The position numbers and the translations under genes are program-made. The notes below the pieces were generated by a model. The model had not been told where the DNA came from, made no database searches, and was given only the letters and a program-made list of their open reading frames with translations. From contig NZ_JAHLPR010000030.1 of the NCBI RefSeq assembly GCF_018918005.1, positions 1-64,000 on the forward strand: a DNA stretch of 64,000 bases, given 5' to 3'. The DNA comes from Paenibacillus sp. MSJ-34 (GTDB lineage Bacteria; Bacillota; Bacilli; Paenibacillales; Paenibacillaceae). The stretch's first letter is position 1; the number at the start of each line of letters is the position of its first letter. This document shows, piece after piece, positions 24,830 to 33,457 of the stretch.

Positions 24830-26971
24830 ATGAAATCGTTAGTGCTAGCGGAGAAACCTTCGGTGGCGAAAGAGATCGCCCGCGTGATGGGCAGCCACCA
24901 CAAACATAAAAGCCATTATGAAGGTCCTAAATATGTGGTTACATGGGCGCTTGGCCATCTGGTAGGGCTGGCGGAGCCGGAGGATTACGATCAGCAATAT
25001 AAAACGTGGAAGCTGGAAGATTTGCCGATTATGCCGGGGCGGATGAAGCTGAAAGTGCTGCGCGAAACGTCGCATCAGTTCAAGGCGGTGCAGCATTTGA
25101 TGAAACGCGACGATATCGGGGAACTGATCATCGCCACCGACGCGGCGCGGGAAGGCGAATTGCTCGCGCGTTGGGTGATGGAGATGGTGAAATGGAAGAA
25201 GCCGTTCCAACGGCTATGGATTTCTTCCCAGACCGACAAAGCGATTCGCGAAGGATTCGCGAATTTGAAGCCGGGGTCGCATTACAACCGGCTGTACGAA
25301 TCGGCCCGCTGCCGCGCCGAAGCGGACTGGCTAATCGGCCTGAATGTGACGCGCGCCCTGACATGCAAATTTAATGCGCAATTGTCCGCGGGACGGGTGC
25401 AAACGCCGACGCTCGGCATGATTATGGATCGGGAGCGGGAAATTCGCGATTTCCGTTCCGTGGAATTTTATACGATGCAGGGCGACTTCGGCTCGTTCCA
25501 GGCGATGTGGCGCGAGGCGGGCAAGAACGACGGCCGCGTGTTCGAAGAGAGCCGGCTGCAGACGCTCCGTTCGAAGCTGGAGGGGAAGAGCGGCAAAGTC
25601 GTATCGGTGAAAAAGACGGAGAAATCCGAACCGCATCCGCTCGCTTACGATTTGACGGAGCTGCAGCGGGACGCCAACAAACGGTACGGCTTCTCGGCGA
25701 AACAGACGTCGAACGTGCTGCAGCGGCTGTACGAGCAGCATAAGCTTGTCACGTATCCGCGCACGGATTCCCGTTACTTGTCGTCCGATATGACCGGCAC
25801 GCTCAAGGAACGGCTCAAGTCGGTGGCGATCGGCCCGTATGCGCCGCTCGTCCGGCCGCTGCTCGGCGCGTCGCTGCCGATTACGAAGCGGATCGTGGAC
25901 GACTCGAAGGTAAGCGATCATCATGCGATTATTCCGACCGACGAGCGGGTGAACCTGTCGGCGTTGTCGAACGAAGAACGGAAGCTGTACGATTTGATCG
26001 TGCGCCGTTTCATCGCCTTGTTCTACCCGGCGGCTCAATACGCGCTTACCGCTCTGACCGTCGAAGTCGAAGGGGAGTCGTTTCACGCCAAAGGCAAGAC
26101 GGTGCGCAAGCTCGGCTGGCGCGAAGTGTACGGCCAGGAATCGCTCATGGATGACGATGACGACGAGCGGGAAGACGACTTCGAGTCCCGCGATACGGGG
26201 CAAACGTTGCCCGACCTGAATCAGGGGGATCGGGTGGCGTTGAAACGCTGCGCGATCAAGAACGACCGCACGCAGCCGCCGAAACGTTATACGGAAGCGG
26301 CGCTGCTGGCGAAGATGGAGAAGTACGGCCTCGGCACGCCGGCCACGCGCGCCGATATCATCGAGAAGCTGATCAGCACCGATACGATTGAGCGCCAGGG
26401 CGCCTCCCTGCATCCGACAGGCAAAGGCAAGCAACTGATCGAGCTGGTCGCCGACGAATTGAAGACGCCGGATTTGACCGCCGAGTGGGAGCGGGAGCTG
26501 GAGAAAATCGCGCGGGGACAAGGACGCACCGAGCCGTTTATGCAAGGCATTCGCAATATGGCGGCGCAGCTGGTGCAAACGGTCAAGGGCAGCGACGCCG
26601 AATATAGACCGCATAATTTGACGAACAGCCATTGCCCGGAATGCGGCGAGCGGCTAATGGAACGGAAAGGGAAACAGGGCAAAGTGCTCGTCTGCTCCGG
26701 GAAGGAGTGCGGATACCGCCGTTCCGCGGAGAAACAATTGTCGAACCGCCGCTGTCCGCAATGCCATAAAAAGATGGAGCTCAAGACCGGCAAAGCGGGG
26801 AAATATGTGCAATGCTTGGGCTGCAACGTGATTGAAATGCTGGAAGACGGCAAGGGGCGGATCAATAAACGCGAACAACAGCAGCTCGTGAAAAAATACG
26901 AAAAGAAAGAGCCGGCCGGCACGAATTTGGGCGACTTGCTCAGGGCCGCGATGGAACAGAAGGAAAAATGA
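24830..26971 (+). CDS. topB: DNA topoisomerase III
   Basis: The 713-residue type IA topoisomerase relaxes and decatenates DNA by transient cleavage of one strand. From ATG 24830 (AAAGGAG seven bases upstream) it has the Toprim domain ('LVLAEKPSVAKEIA' and 'ATDAAREGE' at 102-110), the catalytic Tyr309 in VTYPRTDSRYL and the conserved 'GLGTPATRADIIEKL'. At the C-terminus are two short zinc-ribbon-like motifs (CPECG…CSGKECGY and CPQCH…CLGC). The length is like Bacillus TopB. The gene ends directly before the PurBox of the purine operon. Confidence 0.96.
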   Translation: MKSLVLAEKPSVAKEIARVMGSHHKHKSHYEGPKYVVTWALGHLVGLAEPEDYDQQYKTWKLEDLPIMPGRMKLKVLRETSHQFKAVQHLMKRDDIGELIIATDAAREGELLARWVMEMVKWKKPFQRLWISSQTDKAIREGFANLKPGSHYNRLYESARCRAEADWLIGLNVTRALTCKFNAQLSAGRVQTPTLGMIMDREREIRDFRSVEFYTMQGDFGSFQAMWREAGKNDGRVFEESRLQTLRSKLEGKSGKVVSVKKTEKSEPHPLAYDLTELQRDANKRYGFSAKQTSNVLQRLYEQHKLVTYPRTDSRYLSSDMTGTLKERLKSVAIGPYAPLVRPLLGASLPITKRIVDDSKVSDHHAIIPTDERVNLSALSNEERKLYDLIVRRFIALFYPAAQYALTALTVEVEGESFHAKGKTVRKLGWREVYGQESLMDDDDDEREDDFESRDTGQTLPDLNQGDRVALKRCAIKNDRTQPPKRYTEAALLAKMEKYGLGTPATRADIIEKLISTDTIERQGASLHPTGKGKQLIELVADELKTPDLTAEWERELEKIARGQGRTEPFMQGIRNMAAQLVQTVKGSDAEYRPHNLTNSHCPECGERLMERKGKQGKVLVCSGKECGYRRSAEKQLSNRRCPQCHKKMELKTGKAGKYVQCLGCNVIEMLEDGKGRINKREQQQLVKKYEKKEPAGTNLGDLLRAAMEQKEK

Positions 26972-26973
26972 CG

Positions 26974-27018
26974 AAAAACGAACTTTATATTATTTTTCCG
27001 GATATAATGTTCGTCTTT
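26974..27018 (+). promoter_or_regulatory. PurBox pair (PurR operator)
   Basis: Two inverted 14-mers, AAAAACGAACTTTA (26974-26987) and the complement of AAAGACGAACATTA (27005-27018), are separated by exactly 17 bp. This matches the described Bacillus PurR control sites: two inverted boxes with central CGAA, 16-17 bp apart, upstream of a pur promoter. It starts three bases after the topB stop. The same bases can fold as a hairpin and may also end topB transcripts. Confidence 0.8.
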
Positions 27019-27023
27019 ACGAG

Positions 27024-27053
27024 TTGACATCCGTTATTAGAGCCTGTTAAACT
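27024..27053 (+). promoter_or_regulatory. Promoter of the purine operon
   Basis: Consensus TTGACA (27024-27029), an 18-bp spacer and TAAACT (27048-27053). It lies six bases after the PurBox and about 33 bases before the guanine aptamer, the same order as in the Bacillus pur control region. The resulting leader is about 670 nucleotides. Confidence 0.7.
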
Positions 27054-27092
27054 AAGAATAGGAATTACAAATGACGAAATATAATAGATTGC

Positions 27093-27158
27093 CTCGTATA
27101 ATTCCGGGAATATGGCCGGAAGTTTCTACCCGAAGACCGTAAATTTTCGGACTACGAG
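27093..27158 (+). promoter_or_regulatory. Guanine (purine) riboswitch aptamer
   Basis: P1 pairs CTCGTA (27093-27098) with TACGAG (27153-27158). P2 pairs TTCCGG with CCGGAA around the loop GAATATGG, J2/3 is GTTTCTACC, the P3 loop contains ACCGTAAAT, and J3/1 is GACTA. These are the invariant purine-riboswitch elements, including the kissing-loop sequences. The J3/1 pyrimidine that pairs with the ligand is C, so guanine or hypoxanthine rather than adenine is the expected ligand. It should shut off the pur operon when guanine is plentiful. Confidence 0.93.
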
Positions 27159-27374
27159 AAAATGCCTTGCTCGAAACGGCCCAATGTCGCCAGTTCGACG
27201 GTTCGTGGGACATGGACGAACATGGGGCTGCGCTGCGGCGAACAGGATGCGTTTGTGCCGGATTCGAATATTCGGATTCCGCATCTAGTTTGCTCTGCGA
27301 TCTTTGGGGTCGAATGATTTTTCTTGAACGGCCTCCCTGGTAGGGCATTTTCATGAATCGTTGAATGGATGATG

Positions 27375-27413
27375 CGAAGGTAGAAGCGAATAGCGGCTGC
27401 CTTTGTTTTTTTT
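27375..27413 (+). terminator. Leader terminator of the pur riboswitch
   Basis: AAGGTAG (27377-27383) pairs with CTGCCTT (27397-27403) around a 13-base loop and is followed by TGTTTTTTTT. It is a good intrinsic terminator inside the pur leader, about 220 bases after the aptamer and 320 bases before purE, and the likely output of the riboswitch. Confidence 0.65.
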
Positions 27414-27460
27414 CTCCGAATATTGTATGTTTGTGGAAAAAGAGTTCTATATTAATGTGA

Positions 27461-27703
27461 GTTCAAAAAGTCAACTTTTCAGCACTAGAAGGTTGCGAGA
27501 ACCCTTGGCCCATGCTTCCGAAGCGAGTTTTGCGCAGCAAAACTTACAGGAGGAGCGGAGTGTAGGCAAAACCTACATGAGCACCTGAAATGTTTCCGGA
27601 GGAAATATACTTCGTAAGCATATGCTCTTCGAGGGTGAACGCAAGATTCGATGCCGACTCTGCTTCTAGATATACTTCGTGATCAAAAGAGGACTTTTTG
27701 AAC
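27461..27703. mobile_element. MITE-like element copy 1, in the purE leader
   Basis: A 243-bp non-coding element is bounded by terminal inverted repeats GTTCAAAAAGTC…GACTTTTTGAAC. Internally it has small palindromes (AGCATATGCT, GTAGGCAAAACCTAC, a GTTTTGC/GCAAAAC stem). The same sequence, inverted and with a shorter interior, lies at 39529-39734. It encodes no transposase. It separates the leader terminator from the purE ribosome binding site. Confidence 0.85.
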
Positions 27704-27730
27704 AACCTCTATTAGAAAGTAGGTTGAAGG

Positions 27731-28216
27731 ATGTCGGCGAGAGTAGGCGTCATTATGGGTAGTCAATCCGATTGGGAGACGATGAAGCTGGCTTGCGACG
27801 TTTTGGACGAGCTGCAAATTCCTTATGAGAAGAAAGTGGTATCGGCGCATCGTACGCCGGACTTGATGTTTGAATACGCGGAAAGCGCGGCGGAGCGCGG
27901 GCTTGCCGTCATTATCGCAGGCGCCGGCGGCGCGGCGCATTTGCCGGGCATGGTAGCGGCCAAAACGGTGCTGCCCGTGATCGGCGTGCCGGTGAAATCG
28001 TCCAACTTGAACGGGTTGGACTCTTTGTTGTCCATTGTGCAAATGCCGGGCGGAGTCCCGGTTGCGACGGTGGCGATCGGCAAGGCGGGCGCGACGAACG
28101 CGGGCCTGCTCGCGGCGCAAATCATCGGAGCGTTTGATCCGGAGGTGCGGGCGCGCGTACAAAGCCGCCGCGACGCGATCCGCGATCAAGTGCTGGAAAG
28201 CAGTGAGCGGTTATGA
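27731..28216 (+). CDS. purE: N5-carboxyaminoimidazole ribonucleotide mutase
   Basis: The 161-residue class I PurE converts N5-CAIR to CAIR in step 6 of de novo purine synthesis. Signature elements are MGSQSDW near the N-terminus, SAHRTP (about 40-45), '[12 protein letters not shown]' and '[12 protein letters not shown]'. ATG 27731 has only a modest ribosome binding site (AGGTTGAAGG), possibly because the upstream DNA was rebuilt by the inserted element. It is the first gene of the operon and overlaps purK by ATGA. Confidence 0.97.
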   Translation: MSARVGVIMGSQSDWETMKLACDVLDELQIPYEKKVVSAHRTPDLMFEYAESAAERGLAVIIAGAGGAAHLPGMVAAKTVLPVIGVPVKSSNLNGLDSLLSIVQMPGGVPVATVAIGKAGATNAGLLAAQIIGAFDPEVRARVQSRRDAIRDQVLESSERL

Positions 28217-29388
28217 GCGGCGCGAGAACGATTCTGCCCGGCGCGACGATCGGCGTGCTCGGCGGCGGGCAATTGGGGCGCATGATGGCGCTGGCTGGCA
28301 CGAACCTCGGTTACCGGTTCGTCACGCTTGACCCGACGCCGGATGCGCCATGCGGCCAAGTAGCGCGACAGATTACGGCCGGCTACGGCGATATCGAGGC
28401 GGCGCGGCAATTGGCCGCGCAAGCCGACGTGATCACGTACGAGTTCGAGAACGTCGACGCCGGGGTGGCGGCGGCGCTCGCAAGCGAATCGTACGTGCCG
28501 CAAGGGAGCGAGCTGCTGTATACGACGCAGCATCGCCTGCGCGAGAAGCGCGCCGTCGAAGCGGCCGGCGCCCGGGTGGCGCCGTACGCCGCCATCGGCA
28601 GCGAGGCCGACCTGCGGGCGGCGGCCAGCCGGTTCGGCGTGCCGTGCGTCTTGAAGACGGCCACCGGCGGATACGACGGCAAAGGCCAATGGGTCGTTCG
28701 CTCCGGCAGCGACGAGGAGTTGGCCGAAGCGTACAAGACGCTTAGCGCGGCGGGAACGGAGCTTGTGCTCGAGCAGTTCATTCACTTCGACAAGGAACTG
28801 TCGGTCATTGCCGCCCGCAGTCCGCGCGGGGAAGTGAAGGCATTCCCGGTGAGCGAGAACGTTCATGCGGACAACATCCTGCATCTGTCGATCGTACCGG
28901 CGCGCATTCCACAGGAGGTGCAGGCGGAGGCGGAGCGGCTGGCGATTCGCATCGCCGAATCGCTGCAGGTCGTCGGCTTGATTGCGGTGGAGATGTTCAT
29001 GGCGAAGGACGGCGAACTGTTCGTCAACGAACTGGCGCCGCGTCCGCACAATTCGGGGCATTATACGATGGAGGCGTGCCTCACTTCGCAATTCGAACAG
29101 CATGTGCGCGCGATATGCAACCTGCCTTTGGGCGATACGGAGCTGCTGACGCCGGTCGTCATGGTCAACGTGCTCGGAGAGCATGTGGAGCCGCTGCTTG
29201 CGCGCATGGGCGGGGACGACGAAGCGGCGAAGAAGCTGGGCGTAACGCCGAAAGTTCATTTATACGGCAAACACGAAGCGAAATCGAAACGGAAAATGGG
29301 ACATATCAACTTGTTGACGAAAGACGTCCAGGCAGCGCTCGCCTGGGTGGAGCAAACGAATATTTGGAGGAGCCAAAACGATGATTGA
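28213..29388 (+). CDS. purK: N5-carboxyaminoimidazole ribonucleotide synthase
   Basis: The 391-residue ATP-grasp enzyme carboxylates AIR with bicarbonate and ATP to give N5-CAIR for PurE. The N-terminal '[17 protein letters not shown]' and the ATP-grasp core ('[16 protein letters not shown]') are diagnostic. The start overlaps the purE stop by four bases, and the end overlaps purB by eight, so the three genes are translationally linked. Local base composition is GC-rich and leaves long open frames on the other strand, which are shadows. Confidence 0.97.
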   Translation: MSGARTILPGATIGVLGGGQLGRMMALAGTNLGYRFVTLDPTPDAPCGQVARQITAGYGDIEAARQLAAQADVITYEFENVDAGVAAALASESYVPQGSELLYTTQHRLREKRAVEAAGARVAPYAAIGSEADLRAAASRFGVPCVLKTATGGYDGKGQWVVRSGSDEELAEAYKTLSAAGTELVLEQFIHFDKELSVIAARSPRGEVKAFPVSENVHADNILHLSIVPARIPQEVQAEAERLAIRIAESLQVVGLIAVEMFMAKDGELFVNELAPRPHNSGHYTMEACLTSQFEQHVRAICNLPLGDTELLTPVVMVNVLGEHVEPLLARMGGDDEAAKKLGVTPKVHLYGKHEAKSKRKMGHINLLTKDVQAALAWVEQTNIWRSQNDD

Positions 29389-30676
29389 ACGATACAGCAG
29401 ACCGGAAATGACGGCGATTTGGACGGAGGAAAACAAATTCAAAGCTTGGCTGGAAGTGGAGCTTTGCGCATGCGAGGCATGGGCGGAGCTTGGCGTCATT
29501 CCGAAGGAAGATGCGGCCGAACTGCGCAAAAACGCAGGGTTCGATATCGATCGCATCTATGAAATCGAACAGGAAACGCGCCATGATGTCATCGCATTTA
29601 CGCGCGCTGTGTCGGAGACGCTCGGGCCGGAGCGCAAATGGGTGCATTACGGGCTGACGTCAACCGATGTGGTGGATACGGCGCTCGGCTATTTGTTGCG
29701 TCAGGCGAACGAAATTTTGGAGCGGGACATCGTTAATTTCATCGACATCTTGAAGGAGAAAGCGATCGCGTATAAAGATACGCCGATGATGGGGCGTACG
29801 CACGGGGTTCATGCCGAACCGACGACATTCGGTTTGAAAATGGCGCTATGGTACGAGGAAATGAAGCGGAATTTGGAGCGTTTCCGGAATGCGGCCGACC
29901 GCGTGCAATACGGCAAAATTTCCGGCGCGGTCGGAACGTACGCCAACATCGATCCTTTCGTGGAAGAGTTCGTTTGCCGCAAGCTCGGCACGAAGCCTGC
30001 GCCGATCTCCACGCAGACGCTGCAGCGCGACCGCCACGCGGAATATATGGCGACGCTGGCGCTGATCGCGACATCGCTCGACAAGTTCGCGACGGAAATT
30101 CGCGCCTTGCAAAAGAGCGAATTCCGCGAAGTCGAGGAAGCGTTCCGCAAAGGGCAGAAAGGCTCCTCGGCGATGCCGCATAAGCGCAATCCGATCGGCT
30201 GCGAGAATATTTCCGGTCTCGCCCGCGTCGTGCGCGGCTTTATGGTATCGGCTTACGAGAACGTGCCGCTATGGCATGAGCGCGATATTTCGCATTCTTC
30301 GGTGGAACGCGTTATTTTGCCGGATGCGACGATGCTGCTTAACTATATGTTGAACCGTTTCGGCAATATCGTGAAAAACTTGACGGTATTCCCAGACAAT
30401 ATGAAGCGCAACATGGAAAGAACGTATGGCGTGCCGTTCTCCGGCCGCGTCATGACGAAGCTGATCGACAAAGGCTACAGCCGCGAACAGGCGTACGATA
30501 CGGTGCAGCCGCGCGCGATGCAGGCATGGGAGGAGCAGCGCAGCTTCCGCGAAATTATCGAAGCGACGCCGGAAATTGCCAATGTGCTCGGCGCGGAGGA
30601 AATTGCGGACGCGTTCAACCCGAGCTGGCATTTGAAGCATGTGGATACGATTTTCAAACGTTTGGGATTGATATAA
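29381..30676 (+). CDS. purB: Adenylosuccinate lyase
   Basis: The 431-residue member of the fumarase/aspartase superfamily releases fumarate from SAICAR and from adenylosuccinate, so it acts twice in purine synthesis. The superfamily signature [11 protein letters not shown] is present near residue 265, with '[14 protein letters not shown]' at about 137. GGAGGAG precedes ATG 29381, inside the purK end. It is followed by a 30-bp gap to purC. Confidence 0.97.
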   Translation: MIERYSRPEMTAIWTEENKFKAWLEVELCACEAWAELGVIPKEDAAELRKNAGFDIDRIYEIEQETRHDVIAFTRAVSETLGPERKWVHYGLTSTDVVDTALGYLLRQANEILERDIVNFIDILKEKAIAYKDTPMMGRTHGVHAEPTTFGLKMALWYEEMKRNLERFRNAADRVQYGKISGAVGTYANIDPFVEEFVCRKLGTKPAPISTQTLQRDRHAEYMATLALIATSLDKFATEIRALQKSEFREVEEAFRKGQKGSSAMPHKRNPIGCENISGLARVVRGFMVSAYENVPLWHERDISHSSVERVILPDATMLLNYMLNRFGNIVKNLTVFPDNMKRNMERTYGVPFSGRVMTKLIDKGYSREQAYDTVQPRAMQAWEEQRSFREIIEATPEIANVLGAEEIADAFNPSWHLKHVDTIFKRLGLI

Positions 30677-30706
30677 GAACTTAACGCATAGAGAGGGAGG
30701 ACGAAC

Positions 30707-31585
30707 GTGGGCAAAGCGATTTCATCCGCTGTGGAGCTAGTAAAGGCGCCGCTGCTGTACAAAGGCAAAGTGCGCGAATTGTACGATCTTGGCGAGCATT
30801 ATTTGATCGTCGTGACCGACCGGATTTCCGCCTTCGATTATGTGCTGGAACCCGCGGTGCCGGAGAAAGGAAACGTCCTGAACCGGCTGAGCGCGTTCTG
30901 GTTCGAGCGGACGGCCGGGATGCTGCCGAACCATATGGTGCATACCGATGTGGAGCGGCTCGGCGAGATCGTGACGGACAAGGAAGCGCTCAAGGACCGG
31001 ATCATGGTCGTGCGCAAGGCGGAACGCATCGATATCGAGTGCGTCGTGCGCGGTTATATTACCGGCGGCGGTTGGAGACAGTACGAGAAGACGCAGGAAA
31101 TTAACGGCATCAAGCTGCCGGCGGGCATGCGCAAGAACGAGCGTTTTGCAGCGCCGTTGTTCACCCCCGCGTCCAAGAACGATGTCGGCCATGACGAGGA
31201 TATCTCGATCGAGCGGATGCGCGAGCTGGTCGGTGCGGAACTGACGGCAGAGCTGCAGGAGCTGAGCGTGAAGCTGTACGAATACGCGCATGCGTATTGC
31301 GCGGAGCGCGGCATTATTTTGGCGGATTGCAAGTTCGAGTTCGGCCTCCTGGACGGCCGGGTCATTGGGATTGACGAGATGTTCACGCCGGATTGCTCCA
31401 GATTCTGGGCCCGGGAAAATTACGCGCTGGATATCGAAATCGACAGCATGGACAAAGAGCCGGTGCGCACGTACTTGGCGGGCTCCGATTGGGACCGCGA
31501 CAGCAAGCCCGATCCGCTGCCGCAAGAAGTTGTGGCGGAAACGACCCGCCGTTATCGGGATATTTACGCGCGGCTGACCGAGTGA
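30707..31585 (+). CDS. purC: SAICAR synthetase
   Basis: The 292-residue enzyme ligates aspartate to CAIR using ATP. Recognisable blocks are 'LLYKGKVRELYDLG', 'VTDRISAFDYVL', 'CVVRGYITGGGW' and 'GIDEMFTPDCSRFW'. The length is of the longer type rather than the roughly 240 residues of Bacillus subtilis PurC. The start is GTG 30707 with GGGAGG six bases upstream. It is the last gene before a 931-bp repeat-filled gap in the operon. Confidence 0.96.
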   Translation: MGKAISSAVELVKAPLLYKGKVRELYDLGEHYLIVVTDRISAFDYVLEPAVPEKGNVLNRLSAFWFERTAGMLPNHMVHTDVERLGEIVTDKEALKDRIMVVRKAERIDIECVVRGYITGGGWRQYEKTQEINGIKLPAGMRKNERFAAPLFTPASKNDVGHDEDISIERMRELVGAELTAELQELSVKLYEYAHAYCAERGIILADCKFEFGLLDGRVIGIDEMFTPDCSRFWARENYALDIEIDSMDKEPVRTYLAGSDWDRDSKPDPLPQEVVAETTRRYRDIYARLTE

Positions 31586-31840
31586 AAGCCCGGCGATCCG
31601 GAGAGGGGGCGCGGTCGGCGGGCGGTCCTTTGCTCGGGGCGTTAACGGCTGGGCGGGGGATTGATTGCAGGCTCGGCCTTGGGCTAGGTGAGAGTTTTCA
31701 AGCGAGGGGTAGGCGAGTGATTGGCCATGGCCGGTTTGGCACGAGTGGCTGGAATAGGAACTAAAGTACCTTAATTAACCCCTTTTGGAGCACCGGCGTT
31801 GCATTAAATCTTCTAGCTGGGATGCGGTACCATGGAAATA

Positions 31841-32035
31841 TAACGGATTTCCGAGGTCTTATTTTTTGAATTCCAGTCGAATATTTGGAATTAACGGATT
31901 TTCGAACCGTTAACATGTCGCGATCGGCTGAGGATCCTTGGTTTTGTGAAGTTTCGACAAAAATAGAGCCCTCAAAATCCGCTAACACCGCCAAAATTGC
32001 GTTATTGGATCAAATAAGGCCTCCAAAATCCGTTA
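31841..32035. repeat. Quadruplet intergenic repeat, type C
   Basis: Motif TAACGGATTT occurs forward at 31841 and 31892 (51 bp apart), and its inverse AAATCCG(C/T)TA at 31975 and 32026 (51 bp apart). The span is 195 bp. This is the same geometry as the type A and B elements but with a different motif. It sits in the gap between purC and purS, within the operon transcript. Confidence 0.85.
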
Positions 32036-32293
32036 ACCTTGTTCATCCCTATCGCAATCATCGGTTTGAAACGCAGTAAAACATTCGGTGCAACGCTAGT
32101 GCTTTTGGAGTCAAGTTTTGGGTTATATTTTGTTAAAAGCAGGCTTTTGCGAACGCAAATAAGGTAAAGTCGTTCCATAAACCTTGAAATCTTCGTTTGC
32201 CGGGTGGATTAAGGCACAAGAGGTCCTTACTAAGGCATTCTTGTTCCTTAAGTTCCCGGGCCGCAACGATTGTAGGTTGTTCGAAGGAGTATC

Positions 32294-32498
32294 GCTCACA
32301 AAACGAAGCGCATGCTTTCGAGGCAAGTTTTGTTCGTAGCTCGTTCAGTGAAGTAAAGCTCACAAAACGGAGTGTATGCTTTCGAAGCGAGTTTTGTTCG
32401 TAGATAGTTCAAAGAAGTAACGCTCACAAAACGGAGCGTATGCTTTCGAAGCAAGTTTTGTTCGTAGATAGTTCAAAGAAGTAACGCTCACAAAACTT
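32294..32498. repeat. Tandem 64-bp hairpin array before purS
   Basis: Three complete 64-bp units start at 32294, 32358 and 32422, with a 13-bp partial at 32486. Each unit contains ACAAAAC…GTTTTGT arms around an inner GCTTTCGAAGC hairpin, so the RNA would form a row of stems ending just before the purS ribosome binding site. The core (GCTTyCGAAGCGAGTTTTG) also occurs inside the MITE-like element at 27511-27530, suggesting common ancestry. Confidence 0.9.
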
Positions 32499-32516
32499 TT
32501 AGGAGGATCACAAATC

Positions 32517-32762
32517 ATGTTTAAGGCGACGGTGTACGTAACGGTAAAGCAAAACGTATTGGACCCGCAGGGCGTAGCGGTGCAAGGAGCGCTGCATTCG
32601 ATGGGGTTCGGCGAAGTTGGGAAAGTGCGAATCGGCAAATATATGGAGCTTGAACTGGATACGGCGGATCGTGCGGAAGCGGAACAGCGCGTGAAAGAAA
32701 TGTGCGAAAAACTGCTCGCGAATACGGTCGTCGAAGACTATCGTTACGAGTTGGAGGGTTAA
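32517..32762 (+). CDS. purS: FGAM synthase subunit PurS
   Basis: This 81-residue small subunit of the three-part FGAM synthase (PurS-PurQ-PurL) helps transfer ammonia from PurQ to PurL. '[20 protein letters not shown]' and '[14 protein letters not shown]' are typical. ATG 32517 follows AGGAGG (32501-32506) with ten bases of spacing. It restarts the operon after the repeat-filled gap and is separated from purQ by two bases. Confidence 0.96.
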   Translation: MFKATVYVTVKQNVLDPQGVAVQGALHSMGFGEVGKVRIGKYMELELDTADRAEAEQRVKEMCEKLLANTVVEDYRYELEG

Positions 32763-32764
32763 GC

Positions 32765-33457
32765 ATGAATTTTGCGGTTCTCGTTTTTCCGGGCTCGAAC
32801 TGTGACATTGACTGCTACAAAGCGGTGGAAGATACGGTCGGGCAACCGGTCGACTACGTTTGGCATACGGCTACGGATTTGTCCAAGTACGATTGCATCA
32901 TCGTTCCCGGCGGATTCTCCTACGGCGACTACTTGCGCAGCGGCGCGATCGCGCGTTTCGCTCCGGTAATGGCCGAAGTGGCGAAGGCGGCCGCGGCGGG
33001 CAAATATGTGATCGGCATCTGCAACGGGTTTCAAATTTTGACGGAAGCCGGATTGCTGCCGGGCGCGCTGCGCCGGAATACGACGCTCAAATTCCGCTGC
33101 CATCCCGCAACGCTGCGGGTGGAGAACAACGGCACGCCTTTTACGAACCAATACGAACAGGGCGAACTGATCGATATTCCGATTGCGCATGGGGAAGGCA
33201 ATTATTATTGCGACGAAGAGACGTTAAACCGGATGAAAAAGAACAATCAAATCGTATTCCGTTACGCGGGCGAGAATCCGAACGGATCGATCGACGATAT
33301 CGCGGGCGTGTGCAACGAACAGGGCAACGTCGTCGGCATGATGCCTCATCCGGAGCGCGCAGTGCATCAACTGCTCGGCTCCGAGGACGGCAAAAAAATG
33401 TTCACATCGATTTTGAATGCATGGAGGGAACGGCATGGCGCAGCAAGTATCGGCTAA
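32765..33457 (+). CDS. purQ: FGAM synthase glutaminase subunit PurQ
   Basis: The 230-residue class I glutamine amidotransferase supplies ammonia for FGAM formation. The triad is visible as Cys in 'IGICNGFQ' and the His/Glu of 'MMPHPERA'; '[16 protein letters not shown]' is the conserved neighbour motif. The start is ATG 32765 behind GGAGGGTT; longer in-frame extension upstream lies inside purS and is not used. It overlaps purL by 23 bases. Confidence 0.97.
   Translation: MNFAVLVFPGSNCDIDCYKAVEDTVGQPVDYVWHTATDLSKYDCIIVPGGFSYGDYLRSGAIARFAPVMAEVAKAAAAGKYVIGICNGFQILTEAGLLPGALRRNTTLKFRCHPATLRVENNGTPFTNQYEQGELIDIPIAHGEGNYYCDEETLNRMKKNNQIVFRYAGENPNGSIDDIAGVCNEQGNVVGMMPHPERAVHQLLGSEDGKKMFTSILNAWRERHGAASIG

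Larger units (their letters stand above)
27159..27730 (+). other. Long pur leader after the aptamer
   Basis: This untranslated region carries the expression platform and an inserted element. GAAAATGCC (27157-27165), directly after P1, is complementary to GGCATTTTC near 27345. TTCTACC of J2/3 (27124-27130) is complementary to GGTAGAA at 27379-27385 inside the terminator arm, so ligand-dependent antitermination by long-range pairing is possible. From 27461 to 27703 a MITE-like element occupies the leader up to 27 bases before purE. No convincing protein gene is present. Confidence 0.5.

Noticed and set aside
26979-27013. Simple intrinsic terminator of topB
   Set aside because: The inverted arms coincide with two PurBox 14-mers at the exact 17-bp spacing and the T-run is short, so an operator is the better reading; a termination role may be secondary.
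27052-27354. 100-codon minus-strand frame before purE
   Set aside because: It lies across the guanine aptamer and its expression platform and has no ribosome binding site.
32294-32498. Possible CRISPR array before purS
   Set aside because: The 64-bp units are near-identical over their full length, so there are no variable spacers.
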